A DNA stretch of 64,000 nucleotides from positions 4,278,001 to 4,342,000 of the forward strand of contig NZ_CP060412.1 of NCBI RefSeq assembly GCF_014297575.1. Direction: 5' to 3'. The position numbers were made by a program, and so were the translations under genes. The DNA is from Dyella telluris. Lineage in GTDB: Bacteria; Pseudomonadota; Gammaproteobacteria; Xanthomonadales; Rhodanobacteraceae. Within the stretch, counting starts at the first letter, position 1. The number at the start of each line of letters is the position of its first letter. Positions 10,317 through 19,732 of the stretch are shown in pieces. The notes beneath the pieces are model-generated. The model saw only the letters and a list, made by a program, of their open reading frames with translations, made no database searches and was not told the origin of the DNA.

Positions 10317-10568
10317 GCGTTCCGGTGAGGGCAAGGCAGCCGTCATGGCTGCGTAAGCCGACGATTATGCCACGGAAGTTCGTCGGATGCTCTCGTTCTG
10401 TTCAGCGCGGCTCCCCGGGGCCCTGTCTGCGGGTCGGCCAAAGCCCGCCGGGGACCAGGGCCTGGCCTTGGGCGAAGAGCGTGCAACCGTCAGGTCGAGG
10501 CGGCCAACGTATTGAAATCAAAGAAAGCCGGAGCCAACGGGCGAGCAGATGGGACGCGCCTGCCGGGG

Positions 10569-10844
10569 TCAGCCGAACTGCTCGTCGAGCTTGCGGCGGA
10601 TCTCCTGCTCGACCATGCCCTTCAGCGGCGCCAGCATCATGCCGAGCTCGGCGGTGACATGAACCACGTCGCTGCCTACGGCAATGCTGCCGTTCACGCC
10701 CGGCCGCGAGAAACGAAACGTGTCGCCCTGCCACTGGCCTTCCATGCCGAACTTTTCCTGCATGCGCGCCGCCACCTTGTCGACCACTGCGCGGGCATCG
10801 GCGACGGGAAGCTGGTGCGGGCGGCGGATATCGATCTTCGGCAT
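10569..10844 (-). CDS. Polyhydroxyalkanoic acid system family protein
   Basis: A 91-residue protein beginning MPKIDIRRPHQLPVADARAVVDKVAARM, matching the small PHA-system family found with polyhydroxyalkanoate granule loci. Its biochemical role is poorly defined. The first ~45 codons of the longer open frame are excluded because ATG 10844 has AGGAA about nine bases upstream on the minus strand and is the family start. No phaC, phasin or other PHA gene is adjacent, so a role in PHA storage is only an inference from family naming. Confidence 0.75.
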   Translation of the reverse strand: MPKIDIRRPHQLPVADARAVVDKVAARMQEKFGMEGQWQGDTFRFSRPGVNGSIAVGSDVVHVTAELGMMLAPLKGMVEQEIRRKLDEQFG

Positions 10845-11067
10845 GGCGGCATTCCTGTGTGCGCAAAACATGCATGGTATGCCAGACCGCAGGCCAAGCG
10901 CCTGTTTACGCTCTGCCCGCAAACAGAATCCGGCGTGCGCTGCGTAGAGAGCGTAAAACAGACTCGTGAGGCGGACTGCCATGTGTCGCCGGTGTTGGCA
11001 AGCGAAACAGACACTGAAATACGCAGGCTTCTGCTAGAGTCCCGGCCGTCCATCGACTGGTTCACTG

Positions 11068-11835
11068 ATGCGCATCGAGTTTCCCAATTCGCCCCGAGAG
11101 GATTTCCACTGGGACAGCCCTGCGTTGCGCATCGGCAGCGCGCCGGACAATGACCTGATCCTTGCCGCCCACCAGGCGGGCGCCTATCACCTGCGCATCC
11201 AGCTGGACCGCCGGGGCTGGGTGTTGCAGGTACTTCCGCAGGGCAACCGCATCTACGTCAATGCGCGTCCGGTGCGCGAAAAGGCACTGCTGCGCGCCGG
11301 TGACATCCTCAGTGTGGGTGACTGCCGCATGCTGCTGCGCACCGACGAAGAACCGGCGCACAACCTGCCCGTGACGGTGCCCGCCGAGGGGCGCTGTACG
11401 GTGGCCTTGCGTGTCGTGGCCGGGCCGCTCTCCGGGCGCGTGCTGTCATTACAGAGCAAGCTGGAGCTGGGGCCGCACGGCCGCATTCCGCTGGAGCTGC
11501 CGCAGGGTGAAACGGCGTCGCTGGCCGTGTTCTGGCGTGATGGCCAACTGACGCTGGAGGCCGGGCAGCAATCCGCGCGGTACCCGCTGCGCGTGAACGG
11601 AGCCCCGGTAACGCAGGCGGCTTTGCGGCCGGGCGACCAGGTCGGCCTGGGCATGCATCGCTTCGTGGTCGATGCGCCGGGCCTGGAGCCCGAGCCGGAG
11701 ATCGTCCAGCCCCAGCCCGAGGCATCCCACTTGCCCGAGGAAGACGCGGGCCCGCGCGGCGAGGTGTGGTGGCTTATCGCGACCGCCGCCGTGTTGGCGC
11801 TGGGCATTGCCGTGGCGCTGCTGGTGCGCTTCTGA
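11068..11835 (+). CDS. FHA domain-containing membrane protein
   Basis: 255 residues. The N-terminal part has forkhead-associated features: ALRIGSAPDNDLIL (about 19-32) followed by strands and RIYVNARPV / LRAGDILSVGD, the phosphothreonine-binding fold seen in signalling and secretion proteins. A second FHA-like half may follow (ELGPHGRIPLELP ... LRPGDQVGLGMHRFVV). A single C-terminal transmembrane helix (EVWWLIATAAVLALGIAVALLVRF) would leave the FHA part in the cytoplasm. No Ser/Thr kinase or type VI secretion gene is nearby, so the partner is unknown. Confidence 0.75.
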   Translation: MRIEFPNSPREDFHWDSPALRIGSAPDNDLILAAHQAGAYHLRIQLDRRGWVLQVLPQGNRIYVNARPVREKALLRAGDILSVGDCRMLLRTDEEPAHNLPVTVPAEGRCTVALRVVAGPLSGRVLSLQSKLELGPHGRIPLELPQGETASLAVFWRDGQLTLEAGQQSARYPLRVNGAPVTQAALRPGDQVGLGMHRFVVDAPGLEPEPEIVQPQPEASHLPEEDAGPRGEVWWLIATAAVLALGIAVALLVRF

Positions 11836-11873
11836 GGCAATCCGCCGGCACGTGATCTGCCCGCGGAATTCGG

Positions 11874-11904
11874 TTGACGCCGTGTTGTTGCGACGCGGCA
11901 TAAT
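11874..11904 (+). promoter_or_regulatory. Possible sigma-70 promoter for serC
   Basis: TTGACG (11874-11879), 19-bp spacer, CATAAT (11899-11904), ending 30 bases before the serC start. The spacer is slightly long. Confidence 0.4.
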
Positions 11905-11934
11905 GCGGCGACCTTCCCAGCCTAGGCGTCGTCA

Positions 11935-13020
11935 GTGAGCAGACTCTGGAATTTCAGCGCGGGTCCCGCCGCGCTGCCGCAACCCGTCCTCGAACGCGCT
12001 CAGCGCGAACTGCTCGACTGGCAGGGTTGCGGTGCCTCCGTCATGGAGCTGTCCCACCGCGGCAAGCTCTTCATGGGGCTGGCCCGCCAGGCCGAGGCTG
12101 ACCTCCGTGAGTTGCTGGCGATTCCCGAGAACTACGCCGTGCTGTTCCTGCAGGGTGGCGCCACACAGCATTTCGCCCAGATTCCCATGAACCTGGCGGG
12201 CGAGGGCGACAGCGCCGACTACATCATCACCGGCCATTGGGGCGAGAAGGCGGCGAGCGAAGCGGCGCCCTACGTCAAGGTGAATGTCGCCGCGAGCAGC
12301 AAGGGCGAAAACTACCTGCGCGTGCCGCCGCGCGAGACGTGGCAGCTCGATGCACGCTCCGCCTACGTGCACTACACGCCGAACGAAACCATTCACGGCG
12401 TGGAATTCCACGATATTCCGGAAGTGGGCGATGTGCCGCTGGTGGCGGACATGTCGTCGGACATCCTGTCCGGCCCCATCGACGTATGGAAGTTCGGGCT
12501 GATCTATGCCGGCGCGCAGAAGAACATCGGCCCGTCGGGCCTGGTGATCCTGATCGTCCGCCGCGACCTGCTCGAGCGCGCCACGCGGCCCATGGCGCGT
12601 ATCTTCCGCTACGCCGATCACGCGGCGAACGATTCCATGCTCAATACGCCCAACACGTGGGGCTGGTATCTGGCAGGGCTCACCTTCGAGTGGCTGAGGG
12701 AGCAGGGTGGCCTGGCGGCGATGCGCGAGCGCAACGCGGCGAAGGCGGCGTTGCTGTACGGCGCGATCGACGGCTCGGGCGGTTATTACAGCAACCCGAT
12801 CGAGCACGCCTCGCGTTCGCGCATGAATGTGCCGTTCACGCTGCACGACAGCGCGCTGGATGCCGATTTCCTCAAGGAATCGGAAGCCGCCGGCCTGCTG
12901 GCACTGAAGGGGCACAAGGCCGTGGGCGGCATGCGTGCCTCGCTCTACAACGCCGTGCCGCTGGAAGCGGTGCAGGCCTTGGTGGCGTTCATGCAGGATT
13001 TTGCCAAACGTCACGGATGA
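11935..13020 (+). CDS. serC: Phosphoserine aminotransferase SerC
   Basis: PLP-dependent enzyme converting 3-phosphohydroxypyruvate to phosphoserine in serine synthesis, and also used for pyridoxal phosphate synthesis. 361 residues, full length. Visible: the N-terminal [10 protein letters not shown], the PLP-lysine segment [10 protein letters not shown], and the C-terminal [12 protein letters not shown]. Start is GTG at 11935 ([10 protein letters not shown]). It leads the conserved serC-pheA-aroA block. Confidence 0.97.
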   Translation: MSRLWNFSAGPAALPQPVLERAQRELLDWQGCGASVMELSHRGKLFMGLARQAEADLRELLAIPENYAVLFLQGGATQHFAQIPMNLAGEGDSADYIITGHWGEKAASEAAPYVKVNVAASSKGENYLRVPPRETWQLDARSAYVHYTPNETIHGVEFHDIPEVGDVPLVADMSSDILSGPIDVWKFGLIYAGAQKNIGPSGLVILIVRRDLLERATRPMARIFRYADHAANDSMLNTPNTWGWYLAGLTFEWLREQGGLAAMRERNAAKAALLYGAIDGSGGYYSNPIEHASRSRMNVPFTLHDSALDADFLKESEAAGLLALKGHKAVGGMRASLYNAVPLEAVQALVAFMQDFAKRHG

Positions 13021-13035
13021 AACCGTTGCACGGTG

Positions 13036-13068
13036 ATGGGGTATCGGGGATAGTCCCCGGTTCCCCAT
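13036..13068 (+). other. Hairpin with internal loop between serC and pheA
   Basis: ATGGGG (13036-13041), CGGGGA (13045-13050), loop TAG, TCCCCG (13054-13059), CCCCAT (13063-13068): two stacked perfect stems separated by a symmetrical 3/3 internal loop, 32 bases before the pheA ATG. It could be an mRNA processing, partial termination or regulatory element. Confidence 0.5.
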
Positions 13069-13099
13069 TTGGACTTCTTTCCATCTGTAGTCCCCAGAC

Positions 13100-14188
13100 A
13101 TGACTGACAAGAAATCTTCGCTTTCCGACGTACGCGAACGCATCGACAGCATCGACCAGCAGATCCAGCAGCTGATTTCCGAGCGCGCCGGCTGGGCGCA
13201 GGAAGTGGCTCGCGTGAAGGGTGAAGGGCTTTCGGCGATCGACTATTACCGACCGGAACGCGAGGCACACGTGCTGCGCATGGTGGTGGACCGCAACAAC
13301 GGCCCGCTCACCGACGTGGAAATGGTGCGCTTGTTCCGCGAGATCATGTCGTCCTGCCTGGCGCAGGAGGATCCGCTCAAGGTGGGTTTCCTCGGCCCCG
13401 AGGGCACCTTCAGCGAGCAGGCAGTGCGCAAGCACTTCGGGCACGCGGCTTACGGCCTGCCGTTGGGAAGCATCGAGGAAGTGTTCCAGGAAGTGGCTGC
13501 CGGCCATGCCGATTTCGGCGTGGTGCCGGTGGAGAATTCCGGGCAGGGCATGATCCAGGTGACGCTGGACATGTTCCTGACCTCCAAGGCCACCATCTGC
13601 GGCGAAGTCGAGTTGCGCGTGCACCAGTGCCTGCATTCGCTCAATGGCAAGCTGGAAGGCATCAAGCGCGTTTACGCCCATGCCCAGTCCTTGCAGCAGT
13701 GCAAGACGTGGTTGCGCATCAACCTGCCTGGCGTGGAATGCGTGGCGGTGAGCAGCAACGCCGAAGCGGCGCGCCTGGCGCGTCATGCGGATGACGTCGC
13801 AGCCATTGCCGGCGAAACCGCAGGTCGCGTCTATGGCCTGAAAACGGTGGCCAATGGCATCGAGGATCGCGCGGACAACACCACGCGCTTCCTGGTGATC
13901 GGCCGCTCGCTATTCCCGGCGTCAGGCAACGACCGCACGTCGTTGCTGATCACGGTGAACGACAAGCCGGGCGCGCTGTACCACGTGCTCAAGCCGTTCG
14001 CCGAGCATGGCATCAGCCTCAACCGCATCGAGTCGCGCCCGGCGCACTCGGGCAAGTGGCAGTACGCCTTCTTCATCGATGTCTCCGGCCATATCAACGA
14101 TGGGCCGCTGCAGGCCGCGATGAAGGAGATGGGCGACGCCGCCGCGCAGGTGCGCGTGCTTGGCTCGTACCCGGTGGCGTTGCCCTGA
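13100..14188 (+). CDS. pheA: Bifunctional chorismate mutase / prephenate dehydratase (P-protein)
   Basis: 362 residues. Three domains: AroQ-type chorismate mutase (about 1-95; IDQQIQQLISERAGWAQEV), prephenate dehydratase (about 96-275; VGFLGPEGTFSEQAV and VVPVENSGQG), and a C-terminal ACT domain (about 283-360; NDKPGALYHVL, ESRP) that senses phenylalanine. It makes phenylpyruvate for phenylalanine synthesis. Order serC-pheA-aroA is conserved in gammaproteobacteria. No leader peptide rich in Phe codons is visible upstream, so control is probably by ACT feedback. Confidence 0.97.
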   Translation: MTDKKSSLSDVRERIDSIDQQIQQLISERAGWAQEVARVKGEGLSAIDYYRPEREAHVLRMVVDRNNGPLTDVEMVRLFREIMSSCLAQEDPLKVGFLGPEGTFSEQAVRKHFGHAAYGLPLGSIEEVFQEVAAGHADFGVVPVENSGQGMIQVTLDMFLTSKATICGEVELRVHQCLHSLNGKLEGIKRVYAHAQSLQQCKTWLRINLPGVECVAVSSNAEAARLARHADDVAAIAGETAGRVYGLKTVANGIEDRADNTTRFLVIGRSLFPASGNDRTSLLITVNDKPGALYHVLKPFAEHGISLNRIESRPAHSGKWQYAFFIDVSGHINDGPLQAAMKEMGDAAAQVRVLGSYPVALP

Positions 14189-14198
14189 CCTAGCTGTC

Positions 14199-14218
14199 GG
14201 GCCGCCGTCTGGCGGCCC
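14199..14218 (+). other. 8-bp perfect hairpin between pheA and aroA
   Basis: GGGCCGCC, loop GTCT, GGCGGCCC (14199-14218), right before the aroA ribosome-binding site. No T-run follows, so a processing site or weak attenuator is as likely as a terminator. Confidence 0.45.
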
Positions 14219-14230
14219 ATGGAGAATTTC

Positions 14231-15535
14231 GTGACCCGACTCGACTGGACCAGTCACCACGCCCGCGCGCTCAAGGGCAGCCTGCGCGTGCCCGGCGATA
14301 AATCCGTTTCTCACCGCGCGCTCATGCTTGGCGCGCTGGCGGAAGGTACGTCGCACATTCGCGGCTTCCTGGAAGGCGAAGACACCCGTGCAACGGCCGC
14401 CGTGCTGCAGCAGCTGGGCGTGCGCATCGATGCACCCGCCGACGGCGAGCGCGTGGTGCATGGCGTGGGCCTGCATGGCCTGCGCGGCACGACGGCCTTG
14501 CTCGACTGCGGCAACGCCGGCACGGGCATGCGCCTGCTGGCCGGTCTGCTGGCCGGACAGGCGTTCGACAGCACGCTGGTGGGCGATGAGTCCCTGTCCC
14601 GTCGGCCGATGCGCCGCGTGACCGATCCGCTGGCCCGCATGGGGGCGAAGATCGACACGCAGGAAGGCCTGCCGCCGCTGCAGGTGCGCGGGGGCCAGGC
14701 GCTTCAGGGCATCAGCTATACGCTGCCGGTGGCCAGCGCGCAGGTGAAGTCGGCACTGCTGCTGGCAGGCCTTTACGCGCAAGGTGAGACGGAAGTGATC
14801 GAGCCGCACCCCACGCGCGATTACACCGAGCGCATGCTGGCTGCCTTCGGTTGGCCGATTGATTTTGCGCCGGGCCGTGCACGCCTCAGCGGCGGACACA
14901 CGCTGCGCGCCACGGATGTGGATGTGCCGGCCGATTTCTCTTCTGCCGCATTCTTCCTGGTGGCCGGCAGCATCGTGCCGGGTTCCGAACTGCGGCTGCA
15001 GGCGGTCGGGCTCAATCCCCGTCGCACCGGTCTGCTGCAGGCGCTGCGCCTGATGGGTGCGGATATCCGCGTGGAGAACGAACGCGAGAGCGGCGGCGAG
15101 CCGGTGGGCGATCTGCTGGTGCGACATGCGCCCCTGCATGGCATCGAGCTGCCGGAGGTGCTGGTGCCGGACATGATCGACGAATTCCCCGCCTTGTTCG
15201 TCGCCGCCATGGCCGCCACCGGCAAGACCGTGGTGCGCGGTGCAGCCGAGCTGCGCGTGAAGGAGTCCGATCGCCTGGCCACCATGGCGACCGGCCTGCG
15301 CGCGCTGGGTGCGCACATCGACGAAGTGCCCGATGGCGCGACCATCCAAGGTGGACCGCTCAGCGGCGGAGCCATCGAAAGCCATGGTGATCACCGCATT
15401 GCGATGAGCTTCGCCGTGGCAGGGCTCATTGCCAACGGCGCGGTGCGCATCAACGACTGCGACAACGTGGCGACCTCGTTCCCGGGGTTCCTGGAACTGG
15501 CCAACGGTTGCGGCTTCGACCTCCGGTCCGCCTGA
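14231..15535 (+). CDS. aroA: 3-phosphoshikimate 1-carboxyvinyltransferase (EPSP synthase)
   Basis: Sixth step of the shikimate pathway: joins shikimate-3-phosphate and PEP. About 434 residues. Seen: VPGDKSVSHRALMLGALAEG at the N-terminus, NAGTGMRLLAGLLAG (the PEP-site NAGT loop), and RVKESDRLATMATGL near the C-terminus. The frame is open from an ATG at 14219, but the GTG at 14231 has GGAG (14221-14224) six bases upstream, while the ATG sits inside the preceding hairpin region with no ribosome-binding site, so GTG is preferred. The alanine in NAGTGMRL marks the glyphosate-type class I/II distinction only weakly; I do not assign a class. Confidence 0.95.
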   Translation: MTRLDWTSHHARALKGSLRVPGDKSVSHRALMLGALAEGTSHIRGFLEGEDTRATAAVLQQLGVRIDAPADGERVVHGVGLHGLRGTTALLDCGNAGTGMRLLAGLLAGQAFDSTLVGDESLSRRPMRRVTDPLARMGAKIDTQEGLPPLQVRGGQALQGISYTLPVASAQVKSALLLAGLYAQGETEVIEPHPTRDYTERMLAAFGWPIDFAPGRARLSGGHTLRATDVDVPADFSSAAFFLVAGSIVPGSELRLQAVGLNPRRTGLLQALRLMGADIRVENERESGGEPVGDLLVRHAPLHGIELPEVLVPDMIDEFPALFVAAMAATGKTVVRGAAELRVKESDRLATMATGLRALGAHIDEVPDGATIQGGPLSGGAIESHGDHRIAMSFAVAGLIANGAVRINDCDNVATSFPGFLELANGCGFDLRSA

Positions 15536-15556
15536 GCGATTCGTTTCCCACCTCCG

Positions 15557-15632
15557 GTAGGAGCGCACCCCGTGCGCGACCACAATCTTGCCGTGAGGCA
15601 GGCTGTGGTCGCGCACAGGGTGCGCTGCTGCA
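15557..15632. repeat. REP family A, inverted pair
   Basis: GTAGGAGCGCACCCCGTGCG at 15557 and its inverted copy ending near 15632 (TGTGGTCGCGCACAGGGTGC), separated by about 20 bases. Same family as the pairs at 37719 and 41133. Lies between aroA and kdsB. Confidence 0.75.
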
Positions 15633-15703
15633 GGGACTGCTGACACTCCACTCGCCGAGGTGAGTGCCAGCAGCTACCCTTGGCATCCGCCTACGAGGTT
15701 GCC

Positions 15704-16477
15704 ATGTCCGTCGCCACGCCTTCCTTCATCGTCGCCATTCCGGCGCGTTACGGTTCCACCCGTCTGCCGGCCAAGCCGCTGCGCGAGATCGCCGGCGTTC
15801 CCATGGTGGTGCGCGTTGCTCAGCGCGCGCTGGAAGCGGGGGCCTCGCAGGTGGTCGTGGCCACCGACGATCAGCGCATCGTCGATGCGTTGCAAGGGCA
15901 GGGTGTGGATGTCTGCATGACGCGCGCCGATCACGCCTCGGGCAGCGATCGCCTGGCCGAGTGCGCCGAGCACTATGGCTGGGCCGACGATGCCATCGTG
16001 GTGAACCTGCAGGGCGATGAGCCGTTCGCGCCGGCGGCCGGTATTCGCGAAGTGGCGCGGGCGCTGGCCGAGGACGACGCGCCCATGGCCACGCTGGCCA
16101 CGCCCATTGCCGACGCGCACGAGCTGTTCGATCCGAATGTGGTGAAGCTGGTGCGTTCGGCGCAGGGGCGTGCGCTCTACTTCAGTCGTGCGCCGGCACC
16201 CTGGGCGCGCGATGCCTTTGCGCTGGATCGCGATGTGCTTCCGGAAAGCGTGCCGTTCCTGCGTCACATCGGCATCTATGCGTACCGTGCGGGTTTCCTT
16301 AAGCGCTATGCAACGCTGAGCCGTACGCCGCTGGAGCAGGCCGAATCGCTGGAGCAGTTGCGCGTGCTGGAGCACGGCTTTGCCATTGCCGCGCGCCTGA
16401 CACCGGAGCCGTTTCCGCCCGGCATCGATACCGAGGGTGACCTGGCGCGTGCGGAGCGCTGGCTGGCCGGCGCCTGA
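15704..16477 (+). CDS. kdsB: 3-deoxy-manno-octulosonate cytidylyltransferase KdsB
   Basis: Activates KDO as CMP-KDO for lipid A/core lipopolysaccharide synthesis. 257 residues from ATG 15704; the eight codons upstream in frame are not family-like. Signatures: [15 protein letters not shown] at the N-terminus, [27 protein letters not shown] and [11 protein letters not shown] (the CTP/Mg site). Neighbours are aroA and a small convergent membrane-protein gene. Confidence 0.96.
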   Translation: MSVATPSFIVAIPARYGSTRLPAKPLREIAGVPMVVRVAQRALEAGASQVVVATDDQRIVDALQGQGVDVCMTRADHASGSDRLAECAEHYGWADDAIVVNLQGDEPFAPAAGIREVARALAEDDAPMATLATPIADAHELFDPNVVKLVRSAQGRALYFSRAPAPWARDAFALDRDVLPESVPFLRHIGIYAYRAGFLKRYATLSRTPLEQAESLEQLRVLEHGFAIAARLTPEPFPPGIDTEGDLARAERWLAGA

Positions 16478-16481
16478 TCGC

Positions 16482-16640
16482 TCAGCGCTTCCGGCGGATC
16501 AACATCACCAGCAGACCGCCCAGCAAGAGTCCCAGCGCAAGTCCGATACCGGCGCCCCAGAGGGCGCCGTTGTTGCCGGCGACGGCCCGGCCAATGAGAA
16601 AGCCGAGCACGAACAGAATGGGTAGTGGCAGGCAGCCCAT
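16482..16640 (-). CDS. Small membrane protein (52 residues), unknown function
   Basis: An open frame convergent with kdsB encodes MGCLPLPILFVLGFLIGRAV, a short GNNGALWGAG turn, a second hydrophobic segment rich in Gly/Leu, and a basic end IRRKR. This reads as a two-helix hairpin in the membrane with a positively charged cytoplasmic tail. It starts 5 bases after the kdsB stop on the opposite strand and ends 42 bases before the TonB-like gene stop. No strong ribosome-binding site is visible. Function unknown; the membrane character of the whole peptide makes it more than a chance frame. Confidence 0.6.
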   Translation of the reverse strand: MGCLPLPILFVLGFLIGRAVAGNNGALWGAGIGLALGLLLGGLLVMLIRRKR

Positions 16641-16682
16641 GAGCGTCGAGGAGTCCCGTGCGCCGGTGCCGGCGTGGTCGGA

Positions 16683-17096
16683 CTATTTGTTGAACGTGAC
16701 CGGGACCTGCACGTAGCCGTCCGTCGGCACGCCGTTCTTGATGGCCGGCTTGTACGACCATTTTTTCACGGTGCGTACCGCTTCGTCGTCCAGCGACTTG
16801 GCGCCGGAAGACATCATCACGTGGTACGACTTGGCCTTGCCATCCGCACCGACCTGCACCATCACCACCACGGTGCCGGTGCCGCCGTCATTTTTCATCG
16901 TTGCCGAATAGCGCGGTGCGGGCTGGGGGCGGTCGTCGTCAACGCTGGCCGGGGTGTCGGCCTGCGTGCCACCACCGTGGCTTGCGGCGGACGATGCCGG
17001 TGCGGGTGCGTCCTGTGCACCGGTGGCAGCCAGTGCGGACTGGCCAAGGATAAGCGCGGCGGTGCAGGCCGCCAGCATGATCAGCTTGCTATTCAC
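16683..17096 (-). CDS. TonB C-terminal domain (energy transducer TonB-like) protein
   Basis: 137 residues. An N-terminal signal (NSKLIMLAACTAALILGQSALA) is followed by an Ala/Pro-rich linker and a C-terminal TonB-type domain (about 65-135): VVVMVQVGADGKAKSYHVMMSSG then LDDEAVRTVKKWSYKPAIKNG. It lacks the long Pro-Glu/Pro-Lys spacer of true TonB and appears secreted to the periplasm rather than energised by ExbB/D. The start is GTG at 17096, chosen because GGGAGGAAGAAA lies immediately upstream on the minus strand; the longer frame to 17456 runs through the promoter region of the phosphatase gene. No exbB/exbD is adjacent. Confidence 0.85.
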   Translation of the reverse strand: MNSKLIMLAACTAALILGQSALAATGAQDAPAPASSAASHGGGTQADTPASVDDDRPQPAPRYSATMKNDGGTGTVVVMVQVGADGKAKSYHVMMSSGAKSLDDEAVRTVKKWSYKPAIKNGVPTDGYVQVPVTFNK

Positions 17097-17283
17097 TTTC
17101 TTCCTCCCTGTAGGCCGACCAAGCATAGTCGTCCTTCTCATGACACAACAATCGTGCCGTCCGGCACGGCCGGAAGGGCTTGATAGTGGTGTCCCCCGCA
17201 GCCATAACGCGTATGGATGCCGATGAGACGACGCGCCCGCCATCGCCGGGCGCGCGCCGTGCCACCAGGAAACGTTCTGTCCC

Positions 17284-17757
17284 ATGAAAACCAGTGAAAA
17301 GCCGTCCATTCTGTTCGTGTGCCTGGGCAACATCTGCCGCTCACCTCTGGTCGAGGCGGTGGCGCGCCAGCGCACAGCGGAGGCGGGGCTTGTGTTGACG
17401 CTGGCCTCCTGCGGCACGGGCAACTGGCACGTGGGCAAGGGCGCGGATCCGCGCATGGTGCGTGCAGCGGCCGAGGCGGGCTATGACCTCGCCCCTCACC
17501 GGGCGCGCCAGGCACGCACCGCCGATTTCGAGGACTTCGACTGGGTGCTGGCGATGGACCAGGACAATCTCGAAACGCTGGAGGGCATGCGGCGTGGCCG
17601 CGGCGTCGAGCCTGCCCTGTTCCTGCCCTGGGCCGGCGTGGCGGCACCGGAGGAATTCCCCGATCCGTACTTCGGTGGCATGGAAGGCTTTCACCGCGCC
17701 GTGGCGCTGGCGGAGCAGGGTGTGGATGGCCTGATCGCCCGCCTGTCGGGCCGGTGA
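17284..17757 (+). CDS. Low molecular weight protein-tyrosine phosphatase
   Basis: 157 residues with the complete P-loop: VCLGNICRSP, nucleophile Cys13 and Arg19 of C-X5-R, and the general-acid Asp in FPDPYFGG near residue 125. The family dephosphorylates tyrosine residues; some members act on polysaccharide-export kinases (Wzc/Wzb-type). There is no tyrosine kinase or capsule gene nearby, so the target is unknown. The gene ends 17 bases before uvrC and may be cotranscribed with it. Confidence 0.92.
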   Translation: MKTSEKPSILFVCLGNICRSPLVEAVARQRTAEAGLVLTLASCGTGNWHVGKGADPRMVRAAAEAGYDLAPHRARQARTADFEDFDWVLAMDQDNLETLEGMRRGRGVEPALFLPWAGVAAPEEFPDPYFGGMEGFHRAVALAEQGVDGLIARLSGR

Positions 17758-17774
17758 GCGGATAGAATCGACTG

Positions 17775-19604
17775 ATGCAGTCCACACCGCCGCCGCAAGC
17801 CTTCGACGGCAAGGCTTTCGTCAAAACCCTGAGTACCTCGCCTGGCGTCTATCGTTATTTCGACGAGGACGACGACCTGCTGTACGTGGGCAAGGCCGGC
17901 AACCTGAAAAAGCGGGTCGGCAGCTACTTCCTCAAGCCGCGCATGGAACCGCGCATCGCGGCGATGGTGTCGCAGATCGCGCGCGTCGAGATCACCATCA
18001 CGCGCACCGAAGGCGAGGCACTGCTGCTGGAATCGCAGCTGATCAAGTCGCTCAAGCCGCGCTACAACATCCTGCTGCGTGACGACAAAAGCTACCCGTA
18101 CATTTTCCTGTCGGGTGGCGAGGATTATCCGCGGCTGGCTTTCCATCGCGGTGCGCGCAACATGCGGGGGAGGTACTTCGGGCCGTATCCCAGCACCTTC
18201 GCCGTGCGCGAAAGCCTCAACCTGATGCAGAAGCTGTTCAAGGTGCGCCAGTGCGAGGACAGCTATTTCAAGAACCGCTCGCGCCCCTGCCTGCAGCATC
18301 AGATCGGCCGCTGCACGGCGCCGTGCGTGCAGCTGATCACCGTGGACGATTACCGCAACGACGTGCGTCACGCGGAGATGTTCCTGGAAGGCCGCAGCAG
18401 CGCGGTGATCGATGAACTCGCCGGCCAGATGGAGCAGGCCAGCAAATCGCTGGAATTCGAGCGCGCTGCCTCGTTCCGTGACCAGGTGGCCGCGCTGCGC
18501 AAGCTGCAGGCCGAACATCACGTGCAGGGCGCCAGCGCCGACATGGACGTGCTGGCCTGTCGCATCGAGTCGGCCATGGCCTGCGTGAGCGTGCTGTTCT
18601 TCCGCAACGGCATCAGCCTGGGCACGCGCGACTTTTTCCCGCGCCTGCCGCTGGATGCCGAGCCGGCCGATGTGCTGGAGCAGTTCATCGCGCAGTACTA
18701 CCTGGATCGCCCCGTGCCGCGTGAGCTGATCCTGGGCGAAACGCTGCCGAACCAGCAGATCCTTGGCGACATGCTGGCGCAGCAGTCCGGGCACGCGGTG
18801 GAACTGAAATCGAGCGTGCGCGGCGAGCGCGCGCGCTTTCTGCAGATGGCCGAGCGCAATGCGCAGGCGTCGCTCACGGCCAGGCTGGCCAGCCGGCAGA
18901 CGCTGGGCGCGCGCTTCGACGACCTGCAGAAACTGCTGGAGCTGGGCGAACCGCCGCGCCGCATCGAGTGCTTCGACATCAGCCACACGCAGGGCGAGCT
19001 CACCGTGGCGTCATGCGTGGTGTTCGGACCGGAAGGACCGGAGAAATCACATTACCGGCGCTTCAACATCACCGGCATCACCGGCGGCGACGACTATGCC
19101 GCCATGCACCAGGCCCTGACCCGGCGCTTCCGCAAGGTGGCCGAGGGCGAGGGCGCCAAACCCGATGTGCTGCTGATCGACGGCGGCAGCGGGCAGGTGG
19201 CGCAGGCGCTGGATGTGCTGCGCGAGCTGGGCGTTACCGGCATCCACGTGGTGGGCGTGGCCAAGGGGCCGGGCCGTCGCGCGGGTGAGGAAACGCTGGT
19301 GCTGGCCGATTCCGGGCGCGAACTGCATCCGGGGCCCGCCTCGCCGGCACTGCACCTGGTGGCGGCAGTGCGCGACGAGGCTCACCGCTTTGCCATTACC
19401 GGCCATCGCAAGCGGCGCGAGAAGGCGCGTGAACGCAGCGTGCTCGAGGATGTCCCTGGCGTCGGTGCGCGTCGTCGTTCCGCCTTGCTGAAGGCCTTTG
19501 GCGGCCTGGCCGGGGTGGAAGCCGCAGGCGTGGAAGAACTGACCCGCGTGAAGGGGATTGATCGCGGGCTGGCCGAACGCATTTATGCTGCACTACATGG
19601 CTGA
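17775..19604 (+). CDS. uvrC: UvrABC system protein C (excinuclease subunit)
   Basis: 609 residues, full length. Makes both incisions in nucleotide excision repair. N-terminal GIY-YIG nuclease (PGVYRYFDEDDDLLYVGKAGNLKKRV, about 16-44), a UVR motif near residue 205-240, the C-terminal RNase H-like nuclease domain (IECFDISHTQGE, LIDGGSGQ), and two helix-hairpin-helix units at the end. It is followed by pgsA, the typical gammaproteobacterial uvrC-pgsA pairing. Confidence 0.97.
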   Translation: MQSTPPPQAFDGKAFVKTLSTSPGVYRYFDEDDDLLYVGKAGNLKKRVGSYFLKPRMEPRIAAMVSQIARVEITITRTEGEALLLESQLIKSLKPRYNILLRDDKSYPYIFLSGGEDYPRLAFHRGARNMRGRYFGPYPSTFAVRESLNLMQKLFKVRQCEDSYFKNRSRPCLQHQIGRCTAPCVQLITVDDYRNDVRHAEMFLEGRSSAVIDELAGQMEQASKSLEFERAASFRDQVAALRKLQAEHHVQGASADMDVLACRIESAMACVSVLFFRNGISLGTRDFFPRLPLDAEPADVLEQFIAQYYLDRPVPRELILGETLPNQQILGDMLAQQSGHAVELKSSVRGERARFLQMAERNAQASLTARLASRQTLGARFDDLQKLLELGEPPRRIECFDISHTQGELTVASCVVFGPEGPEKSHYRRFNITGITGGDDYAAMHQALTRRFRKVAEGEGAKPDVLLIDGGSGQVAQALDVLRELGVTGIHVVGVAKGPGRRAGEETLVLADSGRELHPGPASPALHLVAAVRDEAHRFAITGHRKRREKARERSVLEDVPGVGARRRSALLKAFGGLAGVEAAGVEELTRVKGIDRGLAERIYAALHG

Positions 19605-19732
19605 CGGGCCGGGTTCCGGCTGCTTTCCGTCATTCCGTCGAAAGCCAAAATCCCGCATGATCGACGGCGTGGCCTGCCGTATCTGATGGTGGCTCGGCCA
19701 CCCTGCTGATTGCTTCACACCGGAAAGGATTT

